Part shown: one piece after another, positions 59,336-64,000 of the stretch
Position numbering within the stretch: the stretch's first letter is position 1
Layout: every line of letters starts with the position of its first letter
Origin: CAVOKN01 sp963696505
Lineage (GTDB): Bacteria > Pseudomonadota > Gammaproteobacteria > Burkholderiales > Rhodocyclaceae
Length of the DNA: 64,000 nt
Assembly: GCA_963696505.1 (NCBI GenBank)
Contig: CAVOKN010000019.1
Location: 1 to 64,000, forward strand
Reading direction: 5' to 3'
Notes under the pieces: model-generated
Told to the model about the DNA's origin: nothing
Seen by the model: only the letters and a program-made list of their open reading frames with translations
The model's database searches: none
Made by a program: the position numbers and the translations under genes

Positions 59336-59346
59336 GCACGGGGCCG

Positions 59347-60642
59347 CTACAGGAGGCGCATCGCCTTCGCGTGCTCGGTCAGTTCGTCGCGGAACTTGGG
59401 GTGGGCGATGGCGATGAGCGCCTTCGCCCGCTGGCTGGCGGTCTTGCCGCGCAGTTGCGCCACGCCGTATTCGGTCACCACGTAGTTCACGTCGTTCTTG
59501 CTGGTGGAGACGTGGGTGCCGTGCTTGAGGGTCGGGACGATGCGGGAGATGCTGTCGTGCTTGGCGGTGGAGGGCAGCACGATGAACGCCTTGCCGCCCC
59601 GCGAGCGGTTGGCGGAGCGCACGAAGTCGCTCTGGCCGCCGGTGCCGGAATAGGGCACCGGCCCCGTGCTCTCGGAGCCGCACTGGCCGATGAAATCGAT
59701 CTCCATGGTGGCGTTGACGGCGATCAGGTTGTCGTTGCGGCCGGCCAGGCAGGGATCGTTGGTGAAGTTCACCGGGTGCATCTCGATCATGGGGTTGCGG
59801 TCGAGGAATCGATAGAGCTTGTTGGAGCCCAGGGCGAAGGTGGCGACCATCTTGCCGGGCAGGTAGTTCTTGCGGTGGTTGGTGACGGCGCCGCTTTCGA
59901 TCAGGGTGAGGATGCCGTCGCCGATCATCTCGGTGTGGATGCCGAGGTCGTGCTTGTCCGTGAGCTGCATGACTACGGCATCGGGGATGCCGCCGTAGCC
60001 GATCTGCAGGGTGGAGCCGTCGTCGATCAGGTCGGCCACGTACTTGCCGATCGCTTCCTGCACCGGGCCGATCTTGGGCAGCCCCACTTCCAGCACCGGC
60101 GTCTCGTCCTCGACGATGGCGGCGACCTGGGAGACGTGCACGTGGCAGTTGCCGTGGGCATAGGGCGCGTGGGGGTTCACCTCCAGCACCACGGCCCTTG
60201 CCTTGGCGACGGCTGCCATGGTGTAGTCCGGCGCGAGACCGATGGCGAAATAGCCGTGGGCATCCATCGGGCTGGCCAGGGCGAACACCACGTCCGCCGG
60301 CATCAGGCCGCGCTCGATGAGTTGGGGCATCTCGGAGAAATTGCTGGGGTGATAATCGATCCACCCTTCCTGGCCGCCGGGGCGGGTAGCGCCGCTGAAG
60401 AAGTAGGCGACGTGGCGCACATTCTCCAGCGTCTCCGGATCCTTGTAGCCGTGCTTGCGCACCGGCAGGATCTGCGAAACCTTCACGTCGCGGAAATCGC
60501 GCCGCGCGGCGGACAGCGCCGTCAGCAGGCTGGGCGGCTCGCCCACACCGGTGGGCACGACGATGGTGTCGCCATTCCGAAGCAGGCCGAGAGCGTCCTC
60601 GGCAGTCATGCGCTTCGCCTTGTAATGTTCCTGGTGTGTCAT
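59347..60642 (-). CDS. Acetyl-CoA hydrolase / CoA-transferase family protein
   Basis: 431 residues from ATG 60642 (MTHQEHYKAKRMTAEDAL), preceded by GGAGGGG. Two NagB-like halves. LLRNGDTIVVPTGVGEPPSLL is the N-terminal CoA site region, LQIGYGGIPDAV and IHTEMIGDGILTLIESGAV lie in the middle, and the active-site region is NATMEIDFIGQCGSES. YGVAQLRGKTASQRAKALIAIAHP closes the family. Similar to acetate/succinate and 4-hydroxybutyrate CoA-transferases; sequence alone does not separate hydrolase from transferase. It has no partner gene nearby. Confidence 0.88.
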   Translation of the reverse strand: MTHQEHYKAKRMTAEDALGLLRNGDTIVVPTGVGEPPSLLTALSAARRDFRDVKVSQILPVRKHGYKDPETLENVRHVAYFFSGATRPGGQEGWIDYHPSNFSEMPQLIERGLMPADVVFALASPMDAHGYFAIGLAPDYTMAAVAKARAVVLEVNPHAPYAHGNCHVHVSQVAAIVEDETPVLEVGLPKIGPVQEAIGKYVADLIDDGSTLQIGYGGIPDAVVMQLTDKHDLGIHTEMIGDGILTLIESGAVTNHRKNYLPGKMVATFALGSNKLYRFLDRNPMIEMHPVNFTNDPCLAGRNDNLIAVNATMEIDFIGQCGSESTGPVPYSGTGGQSDFVRSANRSRGGKAFIVLPSTAKHDSISRIVPTLKHGTHVSTSKNDVNYVVTEYGVAQLRGKTASQRAKALIAIAHPKFRDELTEHAKAMRLL

Positions 60643-60999
60643 TTCCCCCTCCTGTGTGTCTTGTCGATGGGCTCGGACCCGCGCTCGATCTCGCACTCTA
60701 CTGCATCGCCACCGCCCGCCCGATCACCAGGCGCTGGGCATGAATTTCTCCCTCTCCCCCCCATCCGGGGAGGGTCGGGGTGAGGGGGGCGCATTGCCCG
60801 GATCAGCCTTATCGCTACCGCCGACGCCCCTCACCCTGCCCCTCACCCTGCCCCTCACCCCGCAAGCGGGGCGAGGGAACCGTTCTGCGACCTTCATACG
60901 TTTGCCCTGTTACCAGGCGCTGGGTCATGGTCATGCCCCTTGCATCGGAAACCCTGCGCACTACGCGCTGCGCCACAGGAGTGCAGCCCACCCGCAGCC
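60643..60999. repeat. Repeat-rich intergenic element
   Basis: Between the CoA-transferase and the CBS-DUF294 gene are two GC-rich hairpins (TCCCC...GGGGA at about 60757-60775 and CCTCACCCCGC...GCGGGGCGAGG at about 60853-60875). Between them lies a threefold 12-base tandem repeat. The direct repeat ACCAGGCGCTGGG occurs at 60725-60737 and 60912-60924, bracketing the hairpins. It looks like an inserted non-coding element. No gene is seen. Confidence 0.6.
60826..60862 (+). repeat. 12-base tandem repeat, three copies
   Basis: GCCCCTCACCCT is repeated about three times, with the last copy ending CCCC. Confidence 0.8.
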
Positions 61000-62496
61000 T
61001 CACAGCGCATACGCCAGCTTCAGCTTCGCCTGAACCTTCTGCGCCTGGCGGAACGATTCCTTCAGCAGTTGCCGCTCCATCGGATTCAGCTTGTCGGGAT
61101 CGACGCGGTTTGCGGCGCCGGCCGGGGTGGCCGGATTCATCTGCTGGCGCAGGCGCAGCATCTGGATGAAATAGAAGGCCTCGGTCACGGCGGTGACCTC
61201 GTCTTCGCTGAGGTGCAGTTGCGGTGCGGCGGCGCGCAGGCGCTCGGCGCTGTTGGTGTGGGCGATGCCGTGTGCCAGCGCCAGCACCCGCGCCGCATCG
61301 ACGAAGGGGCGCGAGCCGTACATCTTGAGATTGATGGTGTGGGGGAAGGCCTTGTCGTCGAACACGAAGTCGCGAATCATCCCCAGCGGCGGCTGACAGC
61401 TCAGCGCATTGTCCGACATGTGATGCAGGAACAGGGTGTTGCCCGGCACTGCGCCGAGCAGCCATTCGCGCAGCCGGCGCACCAGCGATTCGTCGCCGTG
61501 GATGGCGCGGAAGTCGAAGAAGATGGCGCTGTTGAGCAGCGCCTGCGGCACCGGACTCATGATCCAGTCGCCGAAGCGCTCCTTCCACTCCGCCAGACTC
61601 AGGCACCACTGCGGGTTTCCCGCCATGATGTTGCCCCGGCACAGCGGAAAGCCGCAGGCGTCCAGCCCCTGGTTGATGGCGCGGGCGAACGGCAGCAGGC
61701 CCTGGCGGATCTCCTCCGTGGAGCTTGTGTCGGGCGGCTCGAAGACGATGCCGTTGTCTTGATCGGTGCTGAAGGTCTGCTCGAAACGTCCTTCGGAACC
61801 CAAGGCGATCCAGCACATCGGCACCTCGGGCACGCTGTGACGATCGAGTTCGAGTTCGATGACGCGGATGGCCAGCAGGTCGTTCATCGTGGACACGAGC
61901 TGGGTCAGCGTTTCGGCGCGGGTGCCCTGGCGCAGCATGCGCCCGGCGAGCAGTCGTATGCGCCGCGCCGACTGCGCCAGCGTCTCGATGTCGCGGGCGA
62001 TGCGGATGTCGTTGGAGATCTCCTCCAGCCCGGTGCGCGGCAGGCTGAACAGGTCGTGTTGCGACACCACGCCCAGCAGCCTGCCGTCGCCCACCACCAG
62101 CAGGTGCCCCAGGCCCTGGCGCGCCATGGTCAGGGCGGCGTCGTGGGCCGCCACCTGCGGGCCCAGGACGACGAAGCGCCGCGTCATCACCCGCTCCACC
62201 GGCTGATCCAGGTCGTAGTCGGGCAGCGCCGCCTGCTGCACGAAGTCGGGGATGGTGAAGATACCCAGCGGCTTGCCACTGCCGGGCTCGGCGATGACGA
62301 TGGCGCCGACGCGCTGCCGGTTCATGCGCGCCAGCACCTGGCGCACCGGCAGGCCGGGCGGGCAGGTGATCGGCGCGCGGGAAAGGAACTGCGACAGCGG
62401 GCTGAAGACGGAGCGCCGTTCCTCGGGCGCGAAAGTCAGTCCCTGGTCGGCGGCGACAGACTCGCCGGCGGGGTCATGGGGGTTCATGCGTGCCAT
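61000..62496 (-). CDS. CBS-pair and DUF294 putative nucleotidyltransferase
   Basis: 498 residues. Two CBS domains (about 35-160: VGAIVIAEPGSGKPLGIFTIPDFV; GHLLVVGDGRLLGVVSQHDLF) are followed by the DUF294 nucleotidyltransferase core with CWIALGSEGRFEQTFSTDQDNG (the GSxGRxEQ...DxD active-site pattern) and the C-terminal DUF294 helical domain. Such proteins are thought to transfer nucleotides to a partner under control of adenine-nucleotide binding. GAGG lies eight bases before an ATG at 62487, which may be the true start. It is followed upstream by the exonuclease gene with seven bases between, a pairing seen often. Confidence 0.9.
   Translation of the reverse strand: MARMNPHDPAGESVAADQGLTFAPEERRSVFSPLSQFLSRAPITCPPGLPVRQVLARMNRQRVGAIVIAEPGSGKPLGIFTIPDFVQQAALPDYDLDQPVERVMTRRFVVLGPQVAAHDAALTMARQGLGHLLVVGDGRLLGVVSQHDLFSLPRTGLEEISNDIRIARDIETLAQSARRIRLLAGRMLRQGTRAETLTQLVSTMNDLLAIRVIELELDRHSVPEVPMCWIALGSEGRFEQTFSTDQDNGIVFEPPDTSSTEEIRQGLLPFARAINQGLDACGFPLCRGNIMAGNPQWCLSLAEWKERFGDWIMSPVPQALLNSAIFFDFRAIHGDESLVRRLREWLLGAVPGNTLFLHHMSDNALSCQPPLGMIRDFVFDDKAFPHTINLKMYGSRPFVDAARVLALAHGIAHTNSAERLRAAAPQLHLSEDEVTAVTEAFYFIQMLRLRQQMNPATPAGAANRVDPDKLNPMERQLLKESFRQAQKVQAKLKLAYAL
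62431..62440 (-). repeat. ACTGACTTTC motif copy
   Basis: An exact minus-strand copy near the start of the CBS-DUF294 gene, extended 5' as CCAGGG. Confidence 0.7.
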
Positions 62497-62502
62497 CCTC
62501 GG

Positions 62503-64000
62503 TCAGTATTCGACGCGCGCATAGAGGCTCTTCTCCGCCGCCTGGCGTGCTTCGCCCAGGGTGCGGATGCCCTGCGCGGCGAGCAGCGGCAGCAGGCGCA
62601 GGAAGACCTCGGCGGTGACCAGCGCGTCGCCCAGCGCGGTGTGGCGCGCGGCGACGGTGACGCCCAGGCGCGCGGCGATTTCCTCCAGCGCGTGCGAGGC
62701 CTGGTTCGGATGCACCACACCCGATAGCAGCAGGGTATCCAGCACCGGCTGCTCGAAGCGCACGCCGGCCTGCTCCTGCTTGCGCTTCAGGAAGCTCAGG
62801 TCGAAGGCGACGTTGTGGCCGACCAGCACCGTGTCCGCGCAGAAAGCGCGGAAGCGCGGCAGCACGTGCTCGATGCCGGGCTGGCCGCGCAGCATCTCCA
62901 GCGTGATGCCGTGCACCGCGGCCGATGCCTCGGAGCTGGGCCGCCGCGGGTTCACCAGTTGCTCGTAGGTTTCGCCCCGCAGCAGTCGGTTGTTCACGAT
63001 GCGCACCGCACCGATGGAAATGATCTCGTCGCCCGCGGCCGGTTCCAGACCCGTGGTCTCGGTGTCGAATACCGTGTAGATGAGATCGGTCAGCGGCCGC
63101 TGGTCCAGTTCCGGCGACTGCCGGGCCTGATGGAACAGGTCGAAGTCGTAGAACTCGGGGCGGCTGCCGCCGTAGCGCGTCGTGGCCGCGGCGCTGGTTC
63201 GGATCGGCGTGGCCAGGGGCAACAGCAGGCGGCACAGCGCGCGGTGGCGCGGCTTGTCCGCCATGAACACCAGCTCGCCGTCGTGACGCTCGATGACCTC
63301 GCGCAGCGTGAGCGGGCTGTCTTCGCCGCCGGCGTGCATCGGGTCGATTTCCCACGGGTAGAGCGTCTGGGGCGAGATCACCACGCCTGACCAGATCAGG
63401 TCGAGCTGGGCAAGCCGCCCCACGGCCGCGAGATCGAAGCGCAGTTCGCGCACCCCGTACTCGTCGCGCAGCCGCGCCGCGAAGTAGGTGAGCGCCTGCA
63501 GCAGGGTGTAGCTGTCGGTCCTGATCCAGATCGACTCGTCCAGCCGCTCCACCTTCGTGAGCAGCGCCAGGCGGTTCTCGATGCGGCTGCGCGCGGCGGC
63601 GACGAAATCGGCGCCGCGCATCTCCTCCAGCGGCCAGCGCGTCTTGAGGGAGTCGGCGTAGTTGGCCGTGGTCTGGTCGAGCCGGCTGCTCAATTGACGC
63701 ACCTCGTCGCGGATCACGCCGACGAAGCGCTCGCGCTGCTGCGGCTCGCAGTCGGGAAAGTCCGCCAGGGTCTCCGCCGCCGAGCGGATGTTCGCCAGCG
63801 ACGCGCGGCTGCCTTCGGTCAGCGAGTGCAGCACGGTATCGCGCCGCGTCTCGCGCTCGAACGAGCGCGTGATGTCTTCCAGGGTCAGCACGCAGCCGCC
63901 CAGGGGCGGGACGTCGCCGCCGCCGTCGGTGCCGAGCACCGGCGCCACATGCACCCGGACCAGCTGGCCGCTGCGCAGCGGCGCGACGAAGCGGGCGTCG
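62503..64000 (-). CDS. DnaQ-type 3'-5' exonuclease with sensor-like N-terminus (5' end beyond right edge)
   Basis: The frame is open to the window edge, so the N-terminus is missing. The visible part begins in a PAS-like segment (APLRSGQLVRVHVAPVLG; GGCVLTLEDITRSFE), then a helical, kinase-like region without a clear catalytic His (SRASLANIRSAAETLADF). The C-terminal 200 residues are a DEDDh exonuclease: YTVFDTETTGLEPAAGDEI (Exo I), VGHNVAFDLSFLKRK (Exo II) and ARHTALGDALVTAEV (Exo III). It resembles polymerase III epsilon-like proteins fused to signalling modules. It is paired with the CBS-DUF294 gene. Confidence 0.88.
   Translation of the reverse strand, partial: DARFVAPLRSGQLVRVHVAPVLGTDGGGDVPPLGGCVLTLEDITRSFERETRRDTVLHSLTEGSRASLANIRSAAETLADFPDCEPQQRERFVGVIRDEVRQLSSRLDQTTANYADSLKTRWPLEEMRGADFVAAARSRIENRLALLTKVERLDESIWIRTDSYTLLQALTYFAARLRDEYGVRELRFDLAAVGRLAQLDLIWSGVVISPQTLYPWEIDPMHAGGEDSPLTLREVIERHDGELVFMADKPRHRALCRLLLPLATPIRTSAAATTRYGGSRPEFYDFDLFHQARQSPELDQRPLTDLIYTVFDTETTGLEPAAGDEIISIGAVRIVNNRLLRGETYEQLVNPRRPSSEASAAVHGITLEMLRGQPGIEHVLPRFRAFCADTVLVGHNVAFDLSFLKRKQEQAGVRFEQPVLDTLLLSGVVHPNQASHALEEIAARLGVTVAARHTALGDALVTAEVFLRLLPLLAAQGIRTLGEARQAAEKSLYARVEY

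Overview
This is a GC-rich proteobacterial chromosome segment, most likely from a betaproteobacterium of the Rhodocyclales type. The evidence is the order trmJ-cysE-iscR-iscS-iscU-iscA-hscB-hscA-fdx-iscX with suhB divergent from trmJ, the pairs lexA/imuA/imuB and rpsO/pnp, and the c-di-GMP signalling repertoire. The taxon is an inference; no rRNA is present.

Region 1 (1-13998) is a genomic island ending at a tRNA-Arg(ACG) gene. From the tRNA inward it holds a tyrosine integrase, an overlapping AlpA/excisionase-like gene, about 1.1 kb without a recognisable gene, a degenerate tyrosine-recombinase-like gene, a frameshifted DUF1173 gene, and a giant minus-strand reading frame (1-8426). That frame runs off the left edge without a stop and encodes a TcA-like subunit of an ABC-type toxin complex.

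Region 2 (14040-25796) is the Fe-S and cysteine block. A rhodanese, iscX, fdx, hscA, hscB, iscA, iscU, iscS, a second cysteine desulfurase and iscR are all on the minus strand, followed upstream by cysE and trmJ. Two IscR type-1-like boxes overlap the iscR promoter and a third overlaps the cysE promoter, so serine acetylation and Fe-S assembly look co-regulated. suhB is divergent. Next comes a plus-strand set of two secreted Gly/Tyr-rich, sulfur-globule-like proteins and a membrane-anchored TPR protein, preceded by an AT-rich leader with a long palindrome and closed by a strong terminator.

Region 3 (25876-43795) holds housekeeping and DNA-repair genes: mutS (broken by one base in Walker A), a secreted phosphoesterase, slyD, bcp, a deleted hyi remnant, a zinc alcohol dehydrogenase, and lexA with an SOS box. 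A PstI/BsuBI-type restriction-modification pair sits between lexA and imuA-imuB, and no dnaE2 follows. Then come a branched-chain amino-acid binding lipoprotein, pnp, rpsO, murJ and a PEBP-family gene.

Region 4 (43812-55815) is a minus-strand signalling locus. Two TonB-dependent receptor/YfiR pairs are followed by a CHASE8-like hybrid histidine kinase with two receiver domains and Hpt, a REC-PAS-GGDEF-EAL protein, a GGDEF diguanylate cyclase and a stand-alone Hpt protein. It looks like an outer-membrane-to-cytoplasm phosphorelay and c-di-GMP pathway.

Region 5 (56678-64000) has a 746-residue protein of unknown function, a decayed sirtuin gene, an acetyl-CoA hydrolase/transferase, a repeat-rich spacer, a CBS-DUF294 nucleotidyltransferase and an edge-truncated exonuclease with sensor-like N-terminal sequence.

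Two window-wide observations matter. (i) The 10-mer ACTGACTTTC occurs seven times, with near matches, far above chance. (ii) Four otherwise intact genes are each broken by a single-base shift, which points to consensus indel errors as much as to real pseudogenes.
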